Assembly (NCBI GenBank): GCA_020723405.1 | Contig: DYIY01000016.1 | Coordinates: forward strand, 18,753-82,752 | Direction of reading: 5' to 3' | Source of the DNA: Thiobacillus denitrificans | Lineage (GTDB): Bacteria; Pseudomonadota; Gammaproteobacteria; Burkholderiales; Thiobacillaceae | Length of the DNA: 64,000 nucleotides | Shown here: in pieces, positions 54,865 to 63,572 of the stretch | How the letters are laid out: each line of letters opens with the position of its first letter | Numbering within the stretch: position 1 is the first letter of the stretch | Notes under the pieces: model-generated | What the model was told of the DNA's origin: nothing | The model's input: only the letters and a program-made list of their open reading frames with translations | Database searches by the model: none | Position numbers and translations under genes: made by a program

Positions 54865-56232
54865 ATGTCAGCATTCAAGAACCCCTTCAGTGCCAAGGTC
54901 CACCTGCGTCGCGGTGGCTGTTCCTGCGGCCGGCACCACAGCCAGGAAGAACACGACAAGGCCCTGGCCGACCCCAAGGGCGAAGAAGCCGTGATGGCCC
55001 GGGTGGTGGAATCCACGGTCATGCGTGCCCTCTTCCCGGAAGACGCCAAGCGCCGGGCCTTCCTCCAGGCCGTGGGGGCCGGCACCGCCTATGCCGCCCT
55101 GTCCACCTTCTTCCCCCTGTCCGCCGCCACGGCCCTGGCCGCCGAGCCCGGTCCCCTGGAGAAGAAGGATCTGAAGATCGGCTTCATTCCCATCACCTGC
55201 GCCACGCCCATCATCATGGCCGGCCCCATGGGCTTCTATGCCAAGCAGGGCCTCAACGTGACCCTGCAGAAGACCGCTGGCTGGGCGGTGGTGCGGGACA
55301 AGGTGATCAACAAGGAATACGACGCCTCCCACATGCTTTCCCCCATGCCCCTGGCCATGAGCCTGGGCCTGGGCTCCCAGGCGACACCCACGGACGTGGC
55401 AGCCATCGAGAACATCAACGGCCAGGCCATCACCCTGCACATCAAGCACAAGGACAAGATGGATCCCAAGTCCTGGAAAGGCATGAAGTTCGGCCTGCCC
55501 TTCGACTACTCCATCCACAACCTGCTGCTGCGCTACTTCCTGGCCGAGCATGGCCTGGATCCGGACCAGGACGTGGAACTGCGCATCATGCCGCCCCCGG
55601 ACATGGTGGCCAACCTGCGGGCCGGCAACATCGACGGCTTCCTGGGGCCGGAGCCCTTCAACCAGCGGGCGGTGTTCGAAGGGGTGGGCTTCATCCACAC
55701 CCTGTCCCGGGACATCTGGGACGGCCACCCCTGCTGCGCCTTCGGGGTCAGCGAGGGTTTCGCCAAGGAGAACCCCAACACCTTTGCCGCCATGTTCCGC
55801 GCCATCGCCCTGGCCACGGAATACGCCCACAAGGCTGAGAACCGGCCGGCCATCATCAAGGCCATCGCCCCGGCCAACTATCTGAACCAGCCGGAGATCG
55901 TGCTGGAACAGGTGATGACCGGCCGCTTCGCCGATGGCCTGGGCAACATCAGGAACGTGCCGGACCGGGTGGATTTCGATCCCTTCCCCTGGCAGTCCAT
56001 GGCGGTGTGGATGCTGACCCAGTTGAAGCGCTGGGGCTACATCAAGGGTGACGTGAACTACAAGCAGGTGGCCGAGAGCGTGTTCCTGGCCACCGACGCC
56101 CGGAAGCGCATGGCCGAGCTGGGCTACAAGGAGCCCCCGTCCAACTACGCCAAGCACGTGATCATGGGCAAGGAGTTCGACCCCACCAAGCCGGACGCCT
56201 ATCTGAAATCCTTCAAGATCAGAAAGGGCTGA
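54865..56232 (+). CDS. NrtA/CynA-type ABC transporter substrate-binding protein (probably cyanate), Tat signal with N-terminal extension
   Basis: 455 aa. The mature domain (from about residue 95: LKIGFIPITCATPIIMAGPM) is the CmpA/NrtA/CynA oxyanion-binding type, with MPPPDMVANLRAGNIDGFLGPEPFNQRA. A twin-arginine signal lies at residues 62-92 (KRRAFLQ then a hydrophobic stretch to ALAA). Before it is an unusual ~60-residue cytoplasmic leader containing GGCSCGRHHSQEEHD, a possible metal site. Cyanate is the likely substrate because cynS ends the operon; nitrate or bicarbonate are alternatives for the family. Confidence 0.85.
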   Translation: MSAFKNPFSAKVHLRRGGCSCGRHHSQEEHDKALADPKGEEAVMARVVESTVMRALFPEDAKRRAFLQAVGAGTAYAALSTFFPLSAATALAAEPGPLEKKDLKIGFIPITCATPIIMAGPMGFYAKQGLNVTLQKTAGWAVVRDKVINKEYDASHMLSPMPLAMSLGLGSQATPTDVAAIENINGQAITLHIKHKDKMDPKSWKGMKFGLPFDYSIHNLLLRYFLAEHGLDPDQDVELRIMPPPDMVANLRAGNIDGFLGPEPFNQRAVFEGVGFIHTLSRDIWDGHPCCAFGVSEGFAKENPNTFAAMFRAIALATEYAHKAENRPAIIKAIAPANYLNQPEIVLEQVMTGRFADGLGNIRNVPDRVDFDPFPWQSMAVWMLTQLKRWGYIKGDVNYKQVAESVFLATDARKRMAELGYKEPPSNYAKHVIMGKEFDPTKPDAYLKSFKIRKG

Positions 56233-56235
56233 GCC

Positions 56236-57084
56236 ATGGGCAAGACACTCTGGATGCGTTCCTCGATGGTGTCCCTGCTGATGCTGCTGGTGCTGCTCTT
56301 CGTCTGGTATGCCGCCACCCTGCCGGAAGCCGCCACGGCCACCGCCGCTAACGACGAGTACGCCCGCATGATGGGCCTGGCCGGGGGGAGCGACGCCCCC
56401 AAGGCGGGCCTGCCCGGCCCGGCCGAGGTGGGCAAGACCATCTGGGAGAAGGTCTCGGACCCCTTCTATGACAACGGGCCCAACGACAAGGGCATCGGCA
56501 TCCAGTTGGGCTACTCCCTGGCCCGGGTGCTGGCGGGCTTCTTCCTGGCTGCCGCAGTGGCCATCCCCCTGGGCTTCGTCATCGGCATGTCGCCGGTGAT
56601 GCGCGGCGCCCTGGACCCCTTCGTCCAGGTGCTGAAGCCCATCTCGCCCCTGGCCTGGATGCCCCTGGCCCTGTACACCATCAAGGACTCGTCCCTGTCG
56701 GCCATCTTCGTCATCTTCATCTGTTCCCTGTGGCCCATGCTCATCAACACCGCCCACGGCGTGGCCACGGTGAAGCGGGAGTGGCTCAACGTGGCCCTGA
56801 CCCTGGAGGTGAACCCCCTGCGCAAGGCCTTCCGGGTGATCCTGCCGGCGGCAGCCCCCACCATCCTCACCGGCATGCGCATCTCCATGGGCATCGCCTG
56901 GCTGGTGATCGTGGCGGCGGAGATGCTGGTGGGGGGCACGGGCATCGGCTACTTCGTCTGGAACGAATGGAACAACCTGTCCCTGAACAACGTGATCTTC
57001 GCGATCCTCTCCATCGGTGTGGTCGGCATGTTGCTGGACCTGATGTTCGGCTGGGTATCCCGCCTGGTCGCCTATCGCGAATGA
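56236..57084 (+). CDS. ABC transporter permease (NrtB/CynB type)
   Basis: 282 aa. An N-terminal helix ([17 protein letters not shown]), a soluble loop, then the BPD_transp_1 domain with five or more helices; the coupling EAA-type loop lies around [25 protein letters not shown]. It forms the membrane channel with the following ATPase. It lies 3 nt after the binding-protein gene. Confidence 0.9.
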   Translation: MGKTLWMRSSMVSLLMLLVLLFVWYAATLPEAATATAANDEYARMMGLAGGSDAPKAGLPGPAEVGKTIWEKVSDPFYDNGPNDKGIGIQLGYSLARVLAGFFLAAAVAIPLGFVIGMSPVMRGALDPFVQVLKPISPLAWMPLALYTIKDSSLSAIFVIFICSLWPMLINTAHGVATVKREWLNVALTLEVNPLRKAFRVILPAAAPTILTGMRISMGIAWLVIVAAEMLVGGTGIGYFVWNEWNNLSLNNVIFAILSIGVVGMLLDLMFGWVSRLVAYRE

Positions 57085-57101
57085 ATGGTCGGAGAAACCC
57101 C

Positions 57102-58076
57102 ATGGAAAATGCCTTCCTCAAGATCGAATCCCTGGCCAAGGTCTTCCCCGCCCCCCGGGGCGGCCAGAACCTGACGGTGTTCGAGAACATCCACTTCCAG
57201 ATCGCCAAGGGCGAGTTCGTCTGCATCATCGGCCATTCGGGCTGCGGCAAGTCCACCATCCTCAACGTGCTGGCCGGCCTGGACGAGGCCAGCGGTGGCA
57301 CGGTGATCATGGACGAACGGGAAGTCTCCGGCCCCAGCCTGGACCGGGGCGTGGTGTTCCAGAGCCACGCCCTGATGCCCTGGCTGACGGTGATGGAGAA
57401 CATCGCCTTCGCCGTGAAGTCCCGCTGGCCCGAGTGGAGCAAGGACAAGATCCGGGCCCACTGCCAGAAGTACATCGACCTGGTGCACCTGACCGGCGCC
57501 GAGCACAAGAAGCCGGCGGAACTCTCCGGCGGCATGAAGCAGCGGGTGGGCATCGCCCGGGCCTTTGCCATCCAGCCCAAGATGCTGCTCATGGACGAGC
57601 CCTTCGGCGCCCTGGATGCCCTGACCCGGGGGGTGATCCAGGACGAGCTGGTGAACATCTGCGCCGAGACCCACCAGACCGTGTTCATGATCACCCACGA
57701 CGTGGACGAAGCCATCCTGCTGGCCGACAAGATCGTGCTCATGACCAACGGGCCCCAGGCCAAGATCGCCGAGATCGTGGTCAACACCCTGCCCAAGAAC
57801 CGGTCCCGCCACGACATCCACAAGCATCCCCACTACTACCGGATCCGCAACCATCTGGTGGATTTCCTGGTGAGCCGTTCCAAGGAATTCCGCGACAACG
57901 TGCCGGCGGGCTACGACGCCCTGCATCCGCCCCTGGTGCGCCCTGGCCTGGAGCCGGACGTGGACGCCGTACAGGAGGGCGAGCGGGTGCGCCATCTGCA
58001 CCAGCCCGCCCTGCCGGTGGCGGCCTTAAACCCCCTTAACCATCCCCTTCATTTTCGACAAGGAACCCTGTCATGA
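57102..58076 (+). CDS. ABC transporter ATP-binding protein (NrtD/CynD type)
   Basis: 324 aa from [10 protein letters not shown], which has GGAG upstream; an ATG at 57081 overlapping the permease stop is the alternative. Walker [10 protein letters not shown], signature [16 protein letters not shown], Walker [15 protein letters not shown] and the H loop MITHDVDEA are intact. A ~60-residue tail follows the NBD ([18 protein letters not shown]), as in NrtD-like subunits. It energises uptake and overlaps cynS by ATGA. Confidence 0.92.
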   Translation: MENAFLKIESLAKVFPAPRGGQNLTVFENIHFQIAKGEFVCIIGHSGCGKSTILNVLAGLDEASGGTVIMDEREVSGPSLDRGVVFQSHALMPWLTVMENIAFAVKSRWPEWSKDKIRAHCQKYIDLVHLTGAEHKKPAELSGGMKQRVGIARAFAIQPKMLLMDEPFGALDALTRGVIQDELVNICAETHQTVFMITHDVDEAILLADKIVLMTNGPQAKIAEIVVNTLPKNRSRHDIHKHPHYYRIRNHLVDFLVSRSKEFRDNVPAGYDALHPPLVRPGLEPDVDAVQEGERVRHLHQPALPVAALNPLNHPLHFRQGTLS

Positions 58077-58516
58077 ACCGCAACGACGTCACCGAACTCA
58101 TCATCACCAACAAGCTCAAGAAGGGCGTCAAGTGGGAGGACATCGCCAAGGTGGTGGGCCACAGCAAGGAGTGGACCACCGCCGGCTGCCTGGGGCAGAT
58201 GACTTTCAGCAAGGAACAGGCCGAAGCCATCGGCAAGATCCTCGAACTCCCGGAAGAAGCCGTCGTCCAGCTCCAGGTGGTGCCCTACAAGGGCTCCCTG
58301 CCTTCCGCCGTGCCCACCGATCCCCTGATCTACCGCTTCTACGAGCTGATCCAGGTCTACGGCACCACCATCAAGAGCCTGATCCACGAGGAATTCGGCG
58401 ACGGCATCATGAGCGCCATCGACTTCTCCATGGACATCCAACGGGTGGCCGATCCGAAGGGCGACCGGGTCAATATCGTCCTGAACGGCAAGTTCCTGCC
58501 GTACAAGACGTACTGA
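58073..58516 (+). CDS. cynS: Cyanase (cyanate hydratase)
   Basis: 147 aa, slightly shorter than the 156-aa E. coli enzyme. N-terminal helix-turn-helix-like domain (residues 1-75) and the catalytic C-domain with Arg88 and Glu91 in [12 protein letters not shown] and Ser114 in [11 protein letters not shown]. It converts cyanate and bicarbonate to ammonia and CO2, giving a detoxification and nitrogen source. Coupled to the transporter ATPase by a 4-nt overlap; its stop abuts that of the convergent immunity gene. Confidence 0.97.
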   Translation: MNRNDVTELIITNKLKKGVKWEDIAKVVGHSKEWTTAGCLGQMTFSKEQAEAIGKILELPEEAVVQLQVVPYKGSLPSAVPTDPLIYRFYELIQVYGTTIKSLIHEEFGDGIMSAIDFSMDIQRVADPKGDRVNIVLNGKFLPYKTY

Positions 58517-59347
58517 TCACGCTGCCGGACCTTTCTCCAACACCCGGGCCAGCCAGGTGACTGGCCAGGCCACGGTATTGCCCAGGAAGGCCGCCACGTC
58601 CTGTTGGATGGCATTCCACCGGGACCCCAGGGTGGGGATGGGTTCGCCCTCCAGGTCCGGATCGCAGTGCATTTCGGTCCAGCCTTTGTAGTCTTTGACC
58701 GGGGGGACCTTGGTGGGCATGTTCTGGAAGTTGGGCCGTTCGGCGTAGATGGTGTTGGGCAGGTGATTCTTAGTGTCAATGACCAAGTAACCCCAGTTCT
58801 TCCCAAACGGCTTAGACGTCATGAAAAGCCGCCCGTCCCGGGTCTCGATGAAGGCTTGCCGGTTGACGACGGTGATGGCTTTGACTTCCCTTACGCCAAA
58901 GTCGATGAGACCGACCCAGCGGGCATCCTCAAAGGTCTTGCCTTGATCCTTGGAAATGCTGAAACCAGAAATGTCGTCCAAGGGCAAAAAGATGAAGTCC
59001 CCATCCTTGTCGGCATGAACAAAACGGGGCAGGAAGACCTGGCCAAACTGCTCGATATAGGGGTTTCGGATGTTGCGCCGGGGATCCACGTAATAAATCG
59101 CCCCCTCACAGCCATAGCCCACCAGTTCCAGGTAGCGGTGTTCATCGAAGCGATAGACCACCTGGGTCGAAGGTTTGCGGGGTTGCTGCGCGTGGCTCGA
59201 TGGCAGCCAGGGTAAGAGCGTGACCAGGGCCAGGCCGCCTGCAAGCCAGCGAACCGGCACTGTGAAACGGCCTTTGGCCAGAAACAGCAGCACCCCGGCC
59301 AGGGTCAAGGTCCAAAGCGAGGTCAGCCCCATCAGTGTTTGCTCCAT
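58517..59347 (-). CDS. Tli3-type T6SS immunity protein, copy A
   Basis: 276 aa. An N-terminal hydrophobic region (residues 8-50, two helices or a signal anchor) and an exported domain beginning SSHAQQPRKPSTQVVYRF. By position after a Tle3-type effector it is the cognate immunity protein, acting in the periplasm. The exported core is identical to copy B; about ten substitutions lie in the N-terminal helices and at the C-terminus. Ten nt after the effector fragment. Family name is inferred from context. Confidence 0.75.
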   Translation of the reverse strand: MEQTLMGLTSLWTLTLAGVLLFLAKGRFTVPVRWLAGGLALVTLLPWLPSSHAQQPRKPSTQVVYRFDEHRYLELVGYGCEGAIYYVDPRRNIRNPYIEQFGQVFLPRFVHADKDGDFIFLPLDDISGFSISKDQGKTFEDARWVGLIDFGVREVKAITVVNRQAFIETRDGRLFMTSKPFGKNWGYLVIDTKNHLPNTIYAERPNFQNMPTKVPPVKDYKGWTEMHCDPDLEGEPIPTLGSRWNAIQQDVAAFLGNTVAWPVTWLARVLEKGPAA

Positions 59348-59357
59348 GGTTGTTGCC

Positions 59358-60557
59358 TCATGGTTGGTGGGCAACCGGATAGAGTTGGCTTTGCCCCGTG
59401 GCCGCATTGCTGCGCAGGAGAATGGACTGGCGCTGGGTTTGCAGCCCCTTCATCTTCGCCTCCCATTCCAGGGTAGGCCAGCGGGTTCGTTCCTGGTTCA
59501 TCCTGGCGATTTGCTCGTCCACCCGATGCAACTCATCCGCGTAGACCTGCATGTCGGTGGTTTCGTTGACGATGCCGGGGATGGACGGGGGCTTGTTCAT
59601 TTGTTTCTTTATCTCCTTCGGCAGAATGCCCTTGTGGTAGTACGGTCGGTCCTCATCCTCTTCACTATCCCGCCAATCCGCCACCTGCAACAGCTTCTGC
59701 CAGAACTTCCCCCCATCGATCTTGGTTTCGTCGTAACTCCTGCACCGGCCGATGGCCAGATCGAAGGCCGTCACACAGCGGGAAGCCTGCTGGTTGAGCA
59801 CGATGGCCGAATGGTGGGAAGTGGACGTAGGCGTCTTCTGAGCCTGGGCTTCCAGTTCCTCCGCCGTCATGAGGCGGGTCACCCGCAGCCCCCCGGCACT
59901 TTGCACCACGCGCACCAGGGTCCAGGGTTTGCCCTGGCCCCGGAAGGCACTCTGCACCGCCTGGACCTCTCCGGCCGGAAGATCCCGGACGCTGCCCGGC
60001 GGGGGCAGCGGGGCCCCCGGCCGGGGATCGGCCAGGAAACCCGGCTCCACCACCAGATTCACGCCCTTCACCGCCGCCGCCGCGCTGTTCACCCCCCAGT
60101 CGGAGGCCCCCAGGGTGGGGCAGCCCCCCGGCAATTCGAAGACAAAGCCCAGGTCGGGCAGCCGGGGCCCATTGAGATCACGGATGGCCCCCTCCGGCAG
60201 ATCCCGGTTGGCGGTGGGCATGTCCAACTCCGGCAGGGCCACCTTCCCCGGGGCTGCGCTGAGGGCCCGGCCATGGAGGAACATGCGCTGCACGAAAGCC
60301 GGTCCGGCCCGGTCGGAGACCGACGGCGCCACCCCTTGCCAGCCCATGCCCTGGACGTTGAGCAGGGAGACCACCTGATCGTGGGGACAGAAGTAGTTGA
60401 AAACCTTGCCGTGGTTGTCGCGCATGAAATCGGCGTCGGCGATGGCCTTGGAATGGGCGATGCCCATGCGACCGATGGTCTCGGCGGTGGGCCCCGCCAG
60501 CTTGTGCTGGTCCATGAGCTTGCAGAAGTTCACCAGGGTGTCGGCCCGGGCCCACGA
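59358..60557 (-). pseudogene. Truncated Tle3-type effector: C-terminal ~395 residues only
   Basis: Corresponds to residues ~327-722 of the full effector at 61399. It lacks the lipase nucleophile region and has no secretion-associated N-terminus. It opens three bases after the copy-B immunity stop and in the same frame, so only that TGA separates the two. A GTG (60533) could start a 391-aa product. The last ~110 residues differ clearly from the full copy (EEDEDRPYYHKG against DVDRDRDYYTKG; NQERTRWPTLEWEAKM against KRDQKRWPPLEWNEKM), while both end QLYPVAHQP. It is best read as an orphan toxin-tail cassette. Confidence 0.8.
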
Positions 60558-61388
60558 TCAGACCGCAGGCCCCGCCTCCAACACCCGCGCCAGCCAGGTG
60601 ACCGGCCAGGCCACGGTATTGCCCAGGAAGGCCGCCACGTCCTGTTGGAAGGCATTCCACCGGGATCCCAGGGTGGGGATGGGTTCACCCTCCAGGTCCG
60701 GATCGCAGTGCATTTCGGTCCAGCCTTTGTAGTCTTTGACCGGGGGGACCTTGGTGGGCATGTTCTGGAAGTTGGGCCGTTCGGCGTAGATGGTGTTGGG
60801 CAGGTGATTCTTAGTGTCAATGACCAAGTAACCCCAGTTCTTCCCAAACGGCTTAGACGTCATGAAAAGCCGCCCGTCCCGGGTCTCGATGAAGGCTTGC
60901 CGGTTGACGACGGTGATGGCTTTGACTTCCCTTACGCCAAAGTCGATGAGACCGACCCAGCGGGCATCCTCAAAGGTCTTGCCTTGATCCTTGGAAATGC
61001 TGAAACCAGAAATGTCGTCCAAGGGCAAAAAGATGAAGTCCCCATCCTTGTCGGCATGAACAAAACGGGGCAGGAAGACCTGGCCAAACTGCTCGATATA
61101 GGGGTTTCGGATGTTGCGCCGGGGATCCACGTAATAAATCGCCCCCTCACAGCCATAGCCCACCAGTTCCAGGTAGCGGTGCTCATCGAAGCGATAGACC
61201 ACCTGGGTCGAAGGCTTGCGGGGTTGTTGTGCGTGGCTGGATGGCAGCCAGGGCAGGAGCGTGACCAGGGCCAGACCGCCTGCAAGCCAGCGGGCCGGCA
61301 CTGTGAAACGACCTTTGGACAGAAACAACACGGCCCCGGCCAGTGCCAAGGTCCAGAGCGAGATCAGTCCCATCAGCGGTTGCTCCAT
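60558..61388 (-). CDS. Tli3-type T6SS immunity protein, copy B
   Basis: 276 aa, start MEQPLMGLISLW, 10 nt after the full-length effector. Same plan as copy A: membrane-active N-terminus, then a periplasmic domain (RYLELVGYGCEGAIYYVDPR, FLPLDDISGFSISKDQGKTF). It is the direct partner of the intact effector. Confidence 0.78.
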   Translation of the reverse strand: MEQPLMGLISLWTLALAGAVLFLSKGRFTVPARWLAGGLALVTLLPWLPSSHAQQPRKPSTQVVYRFDEHRYLELVGYGCEGAIYYVDPRRNIRNPYIEQFGQVFLPRFVHADKDGDFIFLPLDDISGFSISKDQGKTFEDARWVGLIDFGVREVKAITVVNRQAFIETRDGRLFMTSKPFGKNWGYLVIDTKNHLPNTIYAERPNFQNMPTKVPPVKDYKGWTEMHCDPDLEGEPIPTLGSRWNAFQQDVAAFLGNTVAWPVTWLARVLEAGPAV

Positions 61389-61398
61389 GGTTGTGGCC

Positions 61399-63567
61399 TC
61401 ATGGCTGGTGCGCCACCGGGTAGAGTTGGCTCTTCTGGGAAGCGGTACGTTGGGCGGAGACCAGGGCTTCCCTTTGCCGCTCAAGGCTGAGCATCTTCTC
61501 GTTCCATTCAAGGGGTGGCCAACGCTTCTGGTCCCGCTTCAATTCAGTGATCTCGGTATCAATCCGCTGAAGTTCATCCCCATAGACCTGCATGTCGGTG
61601 GTTTCGTTGACGATGCCGGGAATGGATGGTGGCTTGTTCATTTGTTCTTTGACATCCTTTTTTGGAAGGATGCCCTTCGTGTAGTAATCCCGATCCCGAT
61701 CCACGTCACTATCCCGCCAATCCGCCACCTGCAACAGCTTCTGCCAGAACTTCCCCCCATCGATCTTGGTTTCGTCGTAACTCCTGCACCGGCCGATGGC
61801 CAGATCGAAGGCCGTCACACAGCGGGAAGCCTGCTGGTTGAGCACGATGGCCGAATGGTGGGAAGTGGACGTAGGCGTCTTCTGAGCCTGGGCTTCCAGT
61901 TCCTCCGCCGTCATGAGGCGGGTCACCCGCAGCCCCCCGGCACTTTGCACCACGCGCACCAGGGTCCAGGGTTTGCCCTGGCCCCGGAAGGCACTCTGCA
62001 CCGCCTGGACCTCTCCGGCCGGAAGATCCCGGACGCTGCCCGGCGGGGGCAGCGGGGCCCCCGGCCGGGGATCGGCCAGGAAACCCGGCTCCACCACCAG
62101 ATTCGTGCCCTTCACCGCCGCCGCCGCGCTGTTCACCCCCCAGTCGGAGGCTCCCAGGGTGGGGCAGCCCCCCGGCAGTTCAAAGACGAAGCCCAGATCG
62201 GGCAGCCGGGGCCCGTTGAGATCACGGATGGCCCCCTCCGGCAGATCCCGGTTGGCGGTGGGCATGTCCCACTCCGGCAGGGCCACCTTCCCCGGGGCTG
62301 CGCTGAGGGCCCGGCCATGGAGGAACATGCGCTGCACGAAAGCCGGTCCGGCCCGGTCGGAGACCGACGGCGCCACCCCTTGCCAGCCCATGCCCTGGAC
62401 GTTGAGCAGGGAGACCACCTGGTCATGGGGACAGAAGTAGTTGAAGACCTTGCCGTGGTTGTCGCGCATGAAATCGGCGTCAGCGATGGCCTTGGAATGG
62501 GCGATGCCCATGCGACGGAACACCTCGGCGGTTGGCCCCGCCAGCTTGTGCTGGTCCATGAGCTTGCAGAAGTTCACCAGGGTGTCGGCCCGGGCCCGGG
62601 CCGATTGCTGGGGCCCCAGGGATTGCCAGCTTTCCAGGGTGGGGGTCTCCAGGCTGTAGGGCGAGTGGTTGAGGATCAGGCAGTCGGCGGGGCGGACGCT
62701 TTCTTTGTCGGTCGCGGCGAGAAAGTTCGCCAGCATGGCCACGAGAGTGCCCTGGCTGTGGGCCACGATGTTGATGGAATCGTTCTTGGTGGTGGGGTTC
62801 TCACGGATCATCCGAATCAGGTTCGCCAGCCGCTGGGCGGCGTTGACCATATAGATGCGGTGGGGGTTGTCGTAGATGGGATGGCTCAGGTCGTCGGTGA
62901 AGCGGGTGGACAGGAAGCGCACCACGCCGAAGAGCTTGCCTCCCGGGCCCCACATGTCGATGAGGTTGCTGGTGGCATTGGCGAAGACGCCGCCGTTCTT
63001 GGCGAATTGTTCGTCCAGCCGGTTGTTGAAGCAATCCACGTTCTGGAAGCCCCGTTTGGGGTCAGACCGGCCGTCCAGGTAATAGGCATCGTAGGGCGCT
63101 TCGGCGCCAGCCGGGCCCCGGCGGCGCAGTTCCTCCCGGTAGCGGGCCTGGTCGGCTTCGTAGGTGGCCTTGTCCACCGGCCGGTAGCCCCAGTAGAAGG
63201 GAATGATGGCGTTGTAGCCCTGTTCCTCGTAGCGCCGTTCATAGGTGGCCACCCGGGTGTTGGGGCAGGAACGGGGCACGTCCCAGTTGCCCGGGGTCAG
63301 GTCGGCCCGTCCCAGGCGGTGGTTCAGGCCCTCGCAGATTCCCGCGGCCTGGGTGGCATAGGCTTCGCCCACGTCGTTGACGCCGTGGACCAGGATCGTC
63401 ACGCAGGGTTGGGGCCGTTTGAAGTAGACCTTCTTCTTGGGGTCCATCGATTTGGGGACGGTGGTGACCATGCCCACCCGTTCGCCGTTGCGATAGGCCT
63501 CCCGGATGCGCGGGTTGGGGTTGTTGCGCAGGTAATAGTCGTTGTCGTGGGGGTCTTTGATGGCCAT
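61399..63567 (-). CDS. Tle3-type T6SS phospholipase effector (alpha/beta-hydrolase, DUF3274 C-terminus)
   Basis: 722 aa from MAIKDPHDND. The N-terminal hydrolase domain has the oxyanion segment ILVHGVND (~58-65) and the nucleophile Ser271 in IVAHSQGTL (GxSxG with Ala first). The C-terminal ~390 residues are the DUF3274-like part of Tle3 lipases. It would degrade phospholipids in a target cell's periplasm. It follows a vgrG end by 5 nt, the usual delivery arrangement, and precedes its immunity gene. The rest of a T6SS is outside the window. Confidence 0.85.
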   Translation of the reverse strand: MAIKDPHDNDYYLRNNPNPRIREAYRNGERVGMVTTVPKSMDPKKKVYFKRPQPCVTILVHGVNDVGEAYATQAAGICEGLNHRLGRADLTPGNWDVPRSCPNTRVATYERRYEEQGYNAIIPFYWGYRPVDKATYEADQARYREELRRRGPAGAEAPYDAYYLDGRSDPKRGFQNVDCFNNRLDEQFAKNGGVFANATSNLIDMWGPGGKLFGVVRFLSTRFTDDLSHPIYDNPHRIYMVNAAQRLANLIRMIRENPTTKNDSINIVAHSQGTLVAMLANFLAATDKESVRPADCLILNHSPYSLETPTLESWQSLGPQQSARARADTLVNFCKLMDQHKLAGPTAEVFRRMGIAHSKAIADADFMRDNHGKVFNYFCPHDQVVSLLNVQGMGWQGVAPSVSDRAGPAFVQRMFLHGRALSAAPGKVALPEWDMPTANRDLPEGAIRDLNGPRLPDLGFVFELPGGCPTLGASDWGVNSAAAAVKGTNLVVEPGFLADPRPGAPLPPPGSVRDLPAGEVQAVQSAFRGQGKPWTLVRVVQSAGGLRVTRLMTAEELEAQAQKTPTSTSHHSAIVLNQQASRCVTAFDLAIGRCRSYDETKIDGGKFWQKLLQVADWRDSDVDRDRDYYTKGILPKKDVKEQMNKPPSIPGIVNETTDMQVYGDELQRIDTEITELKRDQKRWPPLEWNEKMLSLERQREALVSAQRTASQKSQLYPVAHQP

Positions 63568-63572
63568 GGCGC

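Larger units (their letters stand above)
58515..62597. repeat. Tandem duplication (~2.04 kb) of effector C-terminus plus immunity gene
   Basis: Copy A is about 58515-60553 and copy B about 60556-62597, head to tail, offset 2041 bases in the immunity genes and 2044 bases in the effector part. Copy A ends abruptly within a ggtgtcggcccgggccc stretch that continues normally in copy B, which marks the recombination point. Most of the unit is nearly identical; the strongest divergence is in the last ~110 codons of the effector and the first ~35 codons of the immunity gene. Confidence 0.9.
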
